From assembly GCA_024336345.1 (NCBI GenBank), contig JANFOG010000005.1:558001-622000 (forward strand): 64,000 nt of DNA. Reading direction: 5' to 3'. Of this stretch, positions 32,038-42,662 are shown one piece after another (the first letter of the stretch is position 1; each line of letters opens with the position of its first letter). The translations under genes were made by a program, and so were the position numbers. The stretch comes from Mariannaea sp. PMI_226. Lineage: Eukaryota; Ascomycota; Sordariomycetes; Hypocreales; Nectriaceae. The notes beneath the pieces were generated by a model that saw only the letters and a list, made by a program, of their open reading frames with translations, was not told the origin of the DNA and searched no databases.

Positions 32038-34063
32038 ATGGTTTCGTTTCGACCCTTTTTCCTTTTTCTCGCTCTTCTGAGCTCCATGGTCTGGGCCTTG
32101 CCCGAGCCCGAGTTGAAGCACAAGAACATCGACCGCCACGACAAGGAATATGACTTCACGGTCACTTGGGAGGACAATGCCCCTGATGGAGTCAAGAGGA
32201 AGATGCTCATGGTGAACAAGCAAATGCCTGGACCTGAGATTAGAGTTAGCCAGGACGACTGGGTTGTTGTCAATGTCCGCAACTACTCTCCCCAAAACAT
32301 CACTATTCACTTTCACGGTATGTGCCACTTTGTCTCAGCCCACACTCACAGGGCAGGGGTTTTTCTTCTCCCGTTGAGGATTTGGAATTGCTTACACAAA
32401 TTCTTTCAGGTATCGAAATGATGAAGACACCATGGTCTGATGGCGTTCCCGGCGTCTCCCAACAGGGCATCAAGCCCGGTGGTAGCTTCAGATACAAGTG
32501 GAAGGCAACCCAGTACGGCAGCTTCTGGTACCACGCCCACTTCCACGGCCAGATCGAAGATGGCTTGTACGGTGCCATCATTATCCGACCTCGATCCTCC
32601 CACCCCGACCCCTTCCACCTCATCTCCAAGGATCGCCACGAGCTCCTTGCCATGAAGAAGGCCGAGACTAACGTCCACCCTCTTCTCATTGGCGACCACA
32701 CGCACCTTACATCGGACCAGAAGTGGGACATGACCCAGAAGGCCAACTTTGAGGATTCTTGCTACGATTCAATTCTCTTCAATGGAAAGGGTAGCGTCGA
32801 CTGCCTTCCCGCCAATGTCCTCGCTGCCAACCTGGGCGACCAGCAAAAGACCTTCTTGGGCATGTTTCCCGGCTCAAAGATGACCGACAAGGGGTAAGTT
32901 TTATTTTTATGAATCCACTCTTTTCTCCTTTCTAAAAAAATAAGGTTGGGTTTATCGTTTACTAACAAGGTCATACTAGATGCATTCCCGCTGAGGTTAT
33001 GTCAGCACTTGGAGGTGGCAAAGGCAACTTTAACGCTCTCCTGCCCGGCACCTTCACTGGGTGCAAGGCTTCTAAGGGCCATACTGAGGTGATCAAGCCT
33101 AACCACGGTGAGGACAAGTGGATGGCCATCGATTTCATTGGTGCCATCAACTTCATGACTGGTGTCGTCTCCATCGACGAGCATGACATGTGGGTGTACG
33201 CCATGGACGGAAGCTACATCCAGCCTCAGAAGGTCCAGGGTATCGTCCTCTCCAACGGAGAGAGATACTCTGTTCTTGTCAAGGTTAACAAGAAGGGCAA
33301 CTTCAAGATTCGATTCAGCAGTGTCGCCGTGCCTCAGATCATTGCCGGCAACGCCATCCTTTCCATCGACGGAGCTCGTGACCTGAGCTCCAACTCCAAG
33401 CCATGGGTTACCATTGCTGGTGTCCCCACCTCCAAGAACGTTGCCTTTTTCGACCTGACCAAGGCCGCGCCCTACCCTGCGGACCCCATCGCCAAGAAGG
33501 CTGATTCTTTATTCAAGTTGAACATGATGATCAAGGGATCGTCCTACCTCTGGGCTCTGAACGAGACGCAGCTGAAGCCCGTCGACCTTGAGTCGCGCTA
33601 CCCTGTCCTCTTCCACCCCAAGTTCAACGCTCACGACAACGTCACCATCTCGACCAAGCACAACACTTGGGTTGATCTTGTCATGGTCTCGGCCACGTTC
33701 CCCCAGCCCCCCCACCCCATCCACAAGCACGGTAACAAGATGTACCAGATCGGCTCAGGCAACGGAGATTTCAAGTGGAATTCTGTTGACGAGGCTATCA
33801 AGGAGATCCCTCACCAGTTCAACCTTGTGAACCCCCCACGACGAGATGTCTTCACGACACCCCCCGCCTTCACCGGCGTCGCCTGGACGGTTCTCAGATA
33901 CCATGTGATCAACCCTGGTGCCTGGCTTCTGCACTGCCACATCAACAACCACATGATGGGAGGCATGATGATGGTGATTCAAGATGGCGTTGACAAGTGG
34001 CCTAAGATTCCTGCTGAATACCAGAATGGAGGAAACGGTGTCCCCCACCATTACGGATACTGA
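32038..34063 (+). CDS. Secreted multicopper oxidase (laccase, Abr2-like)
   Basis: Three exons, 32038-32317, 32410-32893 and 32980-34063, encode 615 residues. The signal peptide is MVSFRPFFLFLALLSSMVWA. All four copper motifs are present: HFHG (91-94), HAH (135-137) in WYHAHFHGQ, HPIHKHG (His500, 503, 505), and HCHINNHMMGGM with Cys574 and His573, 575 and 579. The residue ten places after the type-1 cysteine is Met584, the axial position that favours a lower redox potential. Three cupredoxin domains are expected. Similar ascomycete enzymes oxidise pigment precursors in conidial or polyketide pathways (Abr2 and Gip1 types), but no pigment synthase is in view. Several N-glycosylation motifs support secretion. 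Confidence 0.92.
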
Positions 34064-34090
34064 TTTTCTTTTTTCAAAAAAAGAAAATCA
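34061..34090 (+). promoter_or_regulatory. Perfect 14-bp hairpin starting at the MCO stop codon
   Basis: The 14 bases at 34061-34074, which begin with the TGA stop codon, are the exact reverse complement of 34077-34090, leaving a 2-base spacer. The stem is AT-rich apart from two C-G pairs. It would form a hairpin in mRNA, or a cruciform-prone site in DNA. Confidence 0.6.
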
Positions 34091-35029
34091 TGAAGACTTA
34101 TCTTGTTGATGTTCATATTTCTTCTTGGACGTTGGTAAAGCTTCGTTCCTGTAAAACTTTTTTTAATTTTTGAATAAAAACACTCTAGCGGCGAGGCAAT
34201 CTGATTGTGCATTTCATTCGTTGTGTCATGGTCTAGTTAAGTGATAACAATAATAATAATAATAGAAGTATTATTGTTTGACGCGATGATAAGTACTACA
34301 ATGGCTTGTTTACGATTTGGCGTGATACTCGGGCTGCCAGCGGAGAGGCAAATGTTTCTAGCTCAGACCGAAGACCGTCGTGTTGCACTCATAATACTCG
34401 GGTTGCACGGAGCGGATATAACAAGCAAATGTGATCTGGGAATTGTTCTTGTACAGGGATGGCGAGTCGAGAGCTGAGCGCTAGAATGCGTGGCGCCTGC
34501 GAACCGGAGTCGATGACAGACGCCACCAGATATGAGAGACATTGGTGCTCACCTTATAGTCTTTGCTGAAATATGATTGGAAGCCAGATACCGCATCAGG
34601 TTGACTACATTTCTTGGCAAGAAATGGGAAATTTTGGTTTAATTAATAAGTAGTTGTATAACTGTGCGACTAACAACGTTGGGTTATCAAAGTTATGAAG
34701 CACTCTCAGCTTCCAACGGTATATCTTAGCGGGAGTAATTAAAACATGCAATTGATATCACACCATCATTTGCAATGCTACAGTGTTATTGATGGCAGCC
34801 CTGAAACAGGTTGAGCTCATGAAAAGCGCTACCAATCGTAGAAGACAAAGTCTAGAATACCCAAAAAAGGATCAGCCTGAGGTTGCTTTTTTTTTATCCC
34901 ACAGCTACTCGGAGCTGAACTGACTTTGTACATATGGTACCATCTTTTTTATCGAAAATGCCATACTGCAGGCAAGGGAGGAGAACGCAACCCAACCAGG
35001 GTAAACGAGCTCCTTCACTCTCGGCCCAA
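34064..35029. other. Convergent intergenic spacer
   Basis: Holds the MCO 3' region, an AAT microsatellite at 34247-34264 and a T-run near 34889. No gene is seen. Confidence 0.55.
34173..34178 (+). terminator. Poly(A) signal-like AATAAA, MCO gene
   Basis: AATAAA occurs about 110 nt after the stop codon in an AT-rich context, the expected place for 3' end formation. Confidence 0.5.
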
Positions 35030-35685
35030 TTAATCGGTAGGGTAGACAACAGAAGTAGTAGAGACAGCCTCGGTAACAGTGGTGGTGGCGTCCACAGTAG
35101 ACGTAACGGTAGCCGGGGTGATGGTGGTCGTGAAAGGGTGAGCTCCGTAGCAGATACAGGCAGAGCTGTACTCCTCGGGGCTGTGGCAATCGGGAGCCCA
35201 GTTAGGGATAGAGGTGGCGGTGCGTCGCTTCACCTGGTGGTGATGATGGCGTCTGCGGTGACGAGCAAAGGCGACACTGCTGCTCTCGATAGGCTGGGAG
35301 GCGCTGAGAGTGATGACATCGGTAGCAACGATTTCAGTCACCCAAGTAGTCCTAATAATGGTGGAGAGAAGGGTTAGCTTTGTAATCTCGATACTTCCCA
35401 CCTGCTGGGGAGGGGGGGTTCGGTCTTTTCATTGAAAACATACGGGGTATCAGCGGTAACGGTGACCTCCGGGAGGTAGGCAGAGCAGTGGCTGAGAACG
35501 GTGGCCGGGTCATTAGGAGTGCTGATGAGATCAAGTGCACAAGCATCAGTGCATTTGGCAGGGCCAGGTCCACATCGTCCCGGGCGAGAGGTGGTGGTGG
35601 CAACAGCAGTAGTGGTCGTGGGAGGCTCGACGTTTGCGAGAGCCTGAGAGACGGCAATGGCCACGACGAGAAGCTGCTTCAACAT
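35030..35685 (-). CDS. Small secreted Cys- and Thr-rich protein
   Basis: Two exons, 35685-35402 and 35351-35030 (GTGGGA donor, GCTAAC branch point, TTATTAG acceptor), give 201 residues. The signal peptide MLKQLLVVAIAVSQALA is followed by a Thr-rich linker and a cysteine-containing segment (RCGPGPAKCTDACALD, then LSHC). The middle has a strongly basic His/Arg cluster, RHRRRHHHHQVKRR, containing a Lys-Arg dibasic site typical of Kex2 cleavage. A second cysteine pair region (DCHSPEEYSSACICYG) precedes a Thr/Val-rich tail. About eight cysteines occur in the mature protein. No domain is recognised. It may be a wall-associated or effector-like protein; this is inferred from signal peptide, size and composition only. 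Confidence 0.75.
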
Positions 35686-36532
35686 GACGGGCGATGGGGA
35701 ACACACAAAGGATGGACCGAGTATTGAACAATCTTGCTAAGCTAGGGAGCAAATGCTAGAGAACGCCACACGCGGGCTTCTATGCTTTCTTATATTGTAT
35801 GCCAACGGGATGGACGGGCGCTTTTTCTTCCTCTTCCCGCCCCCCTTCCCGGGAATAGAACAGACAATAATCTAGTTTTCCTTTGGGAGGCTCCAGTTTT
35901 GAGCAATAGATTCAAAGATGCGCAAGGAACTATCTGCTAGACTATTCCCGAATGACTTTTACCTATAGACAGGAGAAGAACTATCGAAGTTGCTAGTCAG
36001 GGGTTCCGGCCAATGAAGCCTTGGCGCTTCGCCGGAATGGGTATTAGTCACGGTTTAGCAGGACGGGGGTTGGAACCAACAAAGCGGTTTTTGCAGTCGT
36101 GCTTCGTGTTACGCGGTGTGCTCTGCGTTTAATTCGATGCATATTAATAATTTGCCAAGTTGCGGAGTGAAGATAACGTGTTGACGGATGCATGGCTGGC
36201 TGATTGGCTCCGTGTCGTTCCCTTGCGCTCGACCGTATCCAGAAAGAATGGCTTTCACTTGGATCCTGCTGCCCGTCTCGAATAGGGATGAAATGTGTGC
36301 TGGACGACATTACACAGTAAGAAACTAATTATTCTACTCTTGAATAATGGACCAGTGCAGCTCATCAGCTCAGTTCAGCACTCAAGAGACACAAACATGC
36401 TCTGGATCTCCTTGGTTGGCTTAACTGGCCAATCTGTCTTTGCTAATCCCATTATATTCAATCTCTCCAAACGTCCACATACAAATTTGGGTATCCATAT
36501 CGATATCGCTCTCAAAAATAAACAATCATCAC
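35686..36532. other. Intergenic
   Basis: Promoter side of the small secreted protein gene and 3' side of the permease gene. No gene is seen. Confidence 0.55.
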
Positions 36533-38699
36533 TCAGAACAGCCAGCTCAACACGACCTTTGCCTTGCCTTTCCACCCCGTCGCTACATCCTCAACCTTGT
36601 CCTCGGCTGTGTACGTGTCCGTCTCCAGATCCATCTCGGCTAGCCCGACCGTCTTGGTCCTCTTGATCACCTTCCAGACCACGTACATGAGAAGCATGAT
36701 GGGCAGCTCGATGTAGTAGCTGACAAAGCTAACGCCGTCGAACTTGGGGCTGAAGCAGCTCCAGCCCTGCACCAGGATGATGACGGAGTTGAGAATCACG
36801 CAGAGCCATGGGCCGACGGGGTACGTCCAGTTCTTGAACGGAAGGAGGTGCGTCTTGCCCTGGACGGCGAGCGCGGCGCGGAAGCGGAGGGATGTGATTC
36901 CGATGGCGATCCAGCTCAGCTGATTCGAGACACCGACAATGCTAAAGGAGAGAGAAATCTTTTCTTAGCAAGGAAAGAAGGTAACAACATAGGGCTTGGA
37001 ATGGGTTTTTTTTTCTTGTCAAAACTCACTTTTGAAGCCAGTTCCATAGCTGGCCGGCACCAATGAAGCTCGAACCGAAACAGAGGCCGGCAACAAAACT
37101 CGTGGCCAGCACTGCGACCCACGGCACTTGGTTCCTGTTCAGTTTTCCAAACACTTTGGGCGCGTGTCCCTCAACAGAGAGTGTGTACAGCAGTCTGGTG
37201 CCAGCGAACAGTGCGTGGTTGCCGGCTGAGATGACGCTTGTCATGATGACGGCGTTGATGACGCTTCCGGCTGCGTGGGCGCCGGTCATCTGGAAGACGA
37301 TGGTGAAGGGTGAGGTCTGAGTCGTCTTTGTGTTGAGATCTGGGTAGTTGTAGGGGACGTTGAGGCCAATCAGCAGAACGGAAAGGAGACTGAAGGAGAG
37401 CAATGTTAGTTGATGAAGTCGTTGAGACTGTGGCAGTCCCCCTCTCCCCTTGGCCAAATCGCAACTTACTAGAACAGCAAGATACGCCAAAACACATTCT
37501 TGACGACCCTGGGTAGGTTCTTGGTGGGGTTCTTTGTCTCGCCGGCGGTGATGGCAATCGACTCTGTTCCACCATCTGTCCAATGACGTTAGAAAACGGG
37601 GTTTCGTGATTCTGCGTTCCAGGAGACTTACATGCAAAGGAGGCTGTCACAAACACTGACGCAAAACCACCAATTCCACCAACAAAAGGTGCGTCAGGGA
37701 GATGCCAGTACTTTCCGCCAATGTACATGTGGTCGACGTTGCCACCGCAGTTGACCACGATACTCATGATGATGAAGACCTATTTTTGAAAAGTGTTAGC
37801 AAAGTCATTCAGGTTCAATCCCAACCGGAGTCCATCTCAAAATGGAGCCCTTTATTATTTTTTTCTAGACCAAAGACGTACAACAATGGTAATGACCTTG
37901 AGCAGGCTCAGCCAATACTCAAGCTCTCCGTATGCTCTCACGGTAATGATGTTAGCCGCGATCAACACGGCCCAGAAAATGAGACTCAGGGCATAGCCAG
38001 GGAATTTGTCGGTTTCGGTCCAATACTGCAGAAGCAGCTGCAGAGCAACCAGATCCGCGGCGGTAGACACGGCATCGTTGAACCAGTAATTCCAGGTGAG
38101 TGCAAAGCCGAAAGCATCGTCGACAAAGCGGCTGATGAGAGTTGGTAGTTAGCAACGGGATACATATCCTTTTATACGTTGTACAACTTGTTCATGTTAA
38201 GTTGAAAGGGAAAGAGAAAGAGGGGAGGGGGGGAGTTAATATCCATGAGTATTGTTTCTATATATCCCACACTCTCTCACCCTTTTGGAACTTGCTAACA
38301 TATCTCATGAAGGAGAAAAAAAGAAAGAGAAAAAGAAAAAGCTTACCCTGCAAAGGTACAAAAACTACCGGCCACGGGGACAAAGGCCGCCATCTCGCCC
38401 AAGCTCAGCATGGTGGTAAACACAATAGCACCCACAATGGCGTACGCAATCAGCATGGAGGCCGGTCCGCCCGTGGCCAGCGACTTGCCGGTGCCAAGGA
38501 AGAGTCCCGTGCCAATGGTGCCGCCAATGGCGATCATCTGCACCTGGCGAGCCGACAGAGCGCGCTTCAGCAGGTCCGACTGCGTCGGGCCGCGCCTGTG
38601 CTCGGCGGCGGGGTTGTTGTACCCTTCGACATCATCGTACGGCGGGTGGCTGCCGTGCTCCTTGGTGTCGAAGGTTGGCGAGTTGTTGTAGTAAGCCAT
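36533..38699 (-). CDS. Amino-acid permease (fungal AAT/YAT family)
   Basis: Six exons in transcript order: 38699-38347, 38131-37882, 37779-37632, 37575-37470, 37389-37030 and 36941-36533; all joins keep phase and give 541 residues. A hydrophilic N-terminal tail of about 50 residues is followed by twelve predicted membrane segments. The family core IGGTIGTGLFLGTGKSL lies in segment 1, and the conserved SFAYGGTESIAITAGE near residue 245. The tail ends KVVLSWLF. Homologs are plasma-membrane proton/amino-acid symporters of the Gap1/Can1/Inda1 type; specificity cannot be read here. Fungal relatives are under nitrogen control, but I did not find a decisive GATA cluster. It stands alone, with 2.8 kb of upstream DNA before the next gene. 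Confidence 0.93.
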
Positions 38700-41498
38700 G
38701 AATTAGAGGAAGGGAGGAGGGGGGGGAGGGGGAAAAGGGAAGAAGGCCCTCAGAGAGAGGGGACGAGGAAGTGAGAAGAGACTTGGATGGAAACTACAAG
38801 AGTAGTTGGGATCTACAAAAGAAACAAAGGTCACGCTCAAGCAGGAGAGGACGTTATATCAACATTATATGGTGCCCCATCCTCCAAACCCCCGTTGTCA
38901 TCAATGTCAAAATGTGTGCTGGTAGGCTTCAAGCCAAGAATTGCGTGCTCGCCCTTGCATCCACCTGGCTCCGGAGACACAGCAAGGATTTAAACAGTTG
39001 GAACTGGTTTGGAGTGGACGGACCGGGTTATGTAACATAAAACGCCCAAGTACTCTATACGAAAAACAGCCAACGGGTAATACTGCGCGAGTCTGTAGCT
39101 GTCAGAAGGGTCGTCGTTGCCGAGAGCATGGACACCATGTCTCGGGAGCTCCGTCCGCTAGAGACAAGGTGGAAGGTGAGCCCTTTTTTTCTCTCCAGTA
39201 GTCTAGGTCCAGTGCTGTATGTACAAGGTAACTAGGGATCGACAGCACGCCCGGTTGCTCTGCTTTGGTTGCTTGTTGATCATCATTGGGGGAGAGGAGA
39301 ACAAAGTTGCATGGTAACGTCGTAGCACCAAAACCACCTTGCTCCTTTGGCCAGGTGATAGTGTGTGTGATGACATGATGAGAGAAGAGGGGAGGGGAAG
39401 GCTGTTCTATTGTAGTTTTCAACCTATTCTATCAAATAAATGAGTTTTGTTATGATGCATCTATTTTAATTATTCTGTGCCTTTGCAATTTTTTTAAATT
39501 TTTTTTTCATCTTCACTTTTTTCTTTCGTTTTACATAATATCTTACTCTCGGCGGGGGGGCATTAAGTGGCAAAACCCTTCTTCGCCATGGTCCAAATGC
39601 CGTTGAAGCCGATTGTGGGTAGATACATAACATACCGCGGGTGGACTTCTTTCGAGGCCATCTATATTGTTAAAATATGAAACCGTTTGTCTGTTTCTCT
39701 CTCCCCTTGTTCTTTTGCTGTGTCTTTGTGTAGATTGCTTCTCTGGTATCCGTCAACGCTTTGTCGACATTCCAAATCCCCCAAGGGACCAGGCTGCTCG
39801 GGAGTCCCACACCGAGTGAGCGACGAACAAACGAACGAACGAGTAAGGCGACCCTCCCTGCCCCTCTTTGGTTAGTTAGTTAGCCGCCTCTGCCCTGTGG
39901 CAGGTCTGCCTACTGGAGGAATGGCTGGGTGGATGGGGATGGGTACGGGTAATACTGTTACTGTTTTTTGCTGTGTGCCTGTGTGCCTGTGTGTCTGTGT
40001 GCATACTAAGTACTACTGTACGATGTAGACCATGTGCTGTAGTAGGTCGATTACGGTTAGAAGACACGGCAGATGGCTCTCAATCGGGAAGTTGTTCTGG
40101 TGCTGTTCTTTGTCATGTGTAATCCGTTTGCTCTGTCTGCTGGAACTGGGAAATGAAAATAGGAATATCGCCTGATGTTGTCGATGTCGCAATCGACCCT
40201 GCAACAGCTAAAAAAATAAAATAAAAAAAATACGAAGTAAGAAAATAGAAGCATTTCAACATTTTTTTTTTTTCTAGCGGATATCGCCACGAACCCTTTT
40301 TTCCCCTTCGGTCTCAATTTACATGAAATGACCCGAGAGTTAAATTTCTACCATGGACCGTATGTTTATGAAATTTCTGCTTGATTCGTGATTCAGGTAG
40401 TAAGTAGGCAGCGATAGAATCTGTCAAATCAAAATCCAGCCGGTTGGATCCTGCGCATCCTCTTTCTTTGCAAATCCGCCCTTTTTTTTCCCTCCGCAAC
40501 CTGACAGATCTATGTTCGGCGGTGCACACTTGATTTAAGGTACTTAAGCCTTGTCAGATTAGGCGCCATTGTAGTAAGATATGGTAATTGCATCCCTCCC
40601 TTCTGCTGTGCTAAGGCAACATTTCGGTACTGAACCGGGATATTGACCAATCAGATGGAGCAGTAATAGAAACACTTGTGTTTATATGAGAAATAGCCTA
40701 TAACGGAAGTACTCAAGATCTTCATGGTTACCTCGCATGACCTCAATTAGCTGTGTGGCGGTAGGTATTATCGGTGTTGATCCGTACTTTTTTGGTATTC
40801 ATCAGCCACCACGATATAATGGAGACCGATACAGCCATGTTGCCTTAGCACACCAGAAGGGATCGGGTTTTACCATCAGCCCTCCTATTCAATCTAAGAG
40901 GTCGTCCACTCAACCACCACATCATGGCTTGTGAATTTCCACTCCCTCAGCCCGTTACCTCTCCAACACCCACTTTGGATCCCATCCATCTAATATTTTC
41001 GAAGGGAAATCAATCAGAAACACTCACAATCAATCCTCCCTAGCACAAGCCACAAAGCTGCCTCGGTAAAAACAACAAATGATGCCTAGTCAGCGTGGCT
41101 GTGGCGGAGCTGGGCTGAAACTCCAAAGTTCGACATGAGCCACACGGCATCAATGCGCGACGGAGTGCCTTGCGCCTAGGCAACCGCCACAAATGTCCCC
41201 AATCGCATCAAGAATCTGGCCTCTTTTCCCCCCCTCGATTCTTGTTGCCCTCTTGACTCATAGTCGTAGATATATACCCTAGCTTCATAAGACGTGGCAG
41301 AGCTCGCTCCTGGCTGTGTTTCCTGAGGACACATCAACATCTTGTCAAATTGTTTATAAAACAGAAAGGACCTACGTCTGTAATTAATAGTGACCGGCTT
41401 GAGATTACTCCCCAAGATACATTCATCCAGATCATATATATCGAGATTACATTCAACATTGCAGCATAGGCACTATACCAACCTACCAACCTAACAAA
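38700..41498. other. Gene-poor divergent intergenic region
   Basis: 2.8 kb between permease (-) and dioxygenase (+) starts. It contains purine-rich and G-rich runs near 38716-38733, T/A-rich tracts near 39490-39530 and 40210-40275, and CTGTGTG repeats near 39970-40000. No credible gene or RNA was found. Confidence 0.5.
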
Positions 41499-42543
41499 AT
41501 GTTGTCTAGCATTGGTGCCAAACTCGGCCTAATTTCATCCAACAAATCCGAAAACACGGCCAAGTTTGTCGTCCATAAAACTACTAGCAACGCCCCCATT
41601 CAGACCAACTACACCAGCAACGATATTCCCATCCCGGAAAAGTTCCTCACCACCCCTTCGCTCTCCCCATCTGCAGAACCCGTCACATTGAAGTCCATCG
41701 ACTGGCTTGATACGCCTCTTCCTCAGTACAATGGCAAACTCGCCGTCGTTCTTGACAACGTCCTTTCACCAGAAGAGTGCAAGCAGCTCCTCGCTCTCGC
41801 AGAGGACTCCGTGCCCCGCGGAGACGACGGGGACGGGGACGGGGACCGGGCATCAGCCTGGCGCCCCGCCCTCGTGAGCTTAGGCTACGGCTTGGAGGCT
41901 CCGGCACCGGGCTACCGGGAGAGTGACAGGATTATCTGGGACCAGCAGACGCTCGTTGACCGCATCTGGGAGCGATGCGCCCAGGCCGAAGGGCTTCGCG
42001 AGTTGTTGGCGGAGGTAAAGCCCCAGCACTTGCAACAGGCTGGGAAATGGATGTTCAGTCGGTTAAACAAGCGAATGCGCTTCCTCAAGTACTCTCCTAA
42101 CCAATACTTTAAGCGTAAGCCAGCCATTTCTAGCCAACATGGCTAATCAAACATCTCCCCCCAACCCCAAGTCACTAACCACATTCCATACAGCGCACTG
42201 CGATGCTCCATACTGGTATGACGAGGGCGAAAAGCAGTTTCAGACATTCTACACCATCCAGCTATACCTCAACGACTCGGCCACGCACAACGCGGAGTCC
42301 GATCTCGAGGGTGGAGCAACCGCCTTTCTCGACAGGTCACGCAAAAACAGAGTCGACGTAAATCCTAAAGTAGGCAGTGTCCTCATCTTCCAGCACCAGG
42401 GCCTCTTTCACGAGGGATCCAAGGTAATAAAGGGCACAAAGTACACAATGCGGACGGATATTCTGTTCGAGTGGGTGCCTGATAAGGAGGAGACTGCTGG
42501 GACAAAGACCGATGGAAAGAAGACTGATGATAATGATGCCTAA
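41499..42543 (+). CDS. 2-oxoglutarate-Fe(II) dioxygenase (prolyl 4-hydroxylase-like)
   Basis: Two exons, 41499-42114 and 42194-42543 (GTAAGC donor, ATACAG acceptor), give 321 residues. The C-terminal half is a P4Hc-type double-stranded beta helix: the iron facial triad is His207 and Asp209 in PHCDAPYW plus His278 in GLFHEGSKV, and Lys288 or Arg292 can bind 2-oxoglutarate. The N-terminal half contains AVVLDNVLSPEECKQLLALA, the usual lead-in helix. No signal peptide is seen, so the enzyme is probably cytosolic or nuclear, unlike collagen-type ER enzymes. A short acidic GDDGDGDGD insert is encoded by a GGGGAC repeat near 41828-41847 and may vary in length. Substrate unknown. Confidence 0.88.
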
Positions 42544-42662
42544 ATGGCCTAAACCAACTTCATGTAGTTGCTTCATGTAATTGCTTTTTCGTATAGAATT
42601 TTTCTTCCTTTTTAAGAAGAAAAGTAAAAACTAAATCTCAGGCGGCACATGCCCATTCAAAT

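Noticed and set aside
19722..34063. Complete secondary-metabolite gene cluster
   Set aside because: No PKS, NRPS, terpene cyclase, prenyltransferase or cytochrome P450 is present, so only a loose accessory block is claimed.
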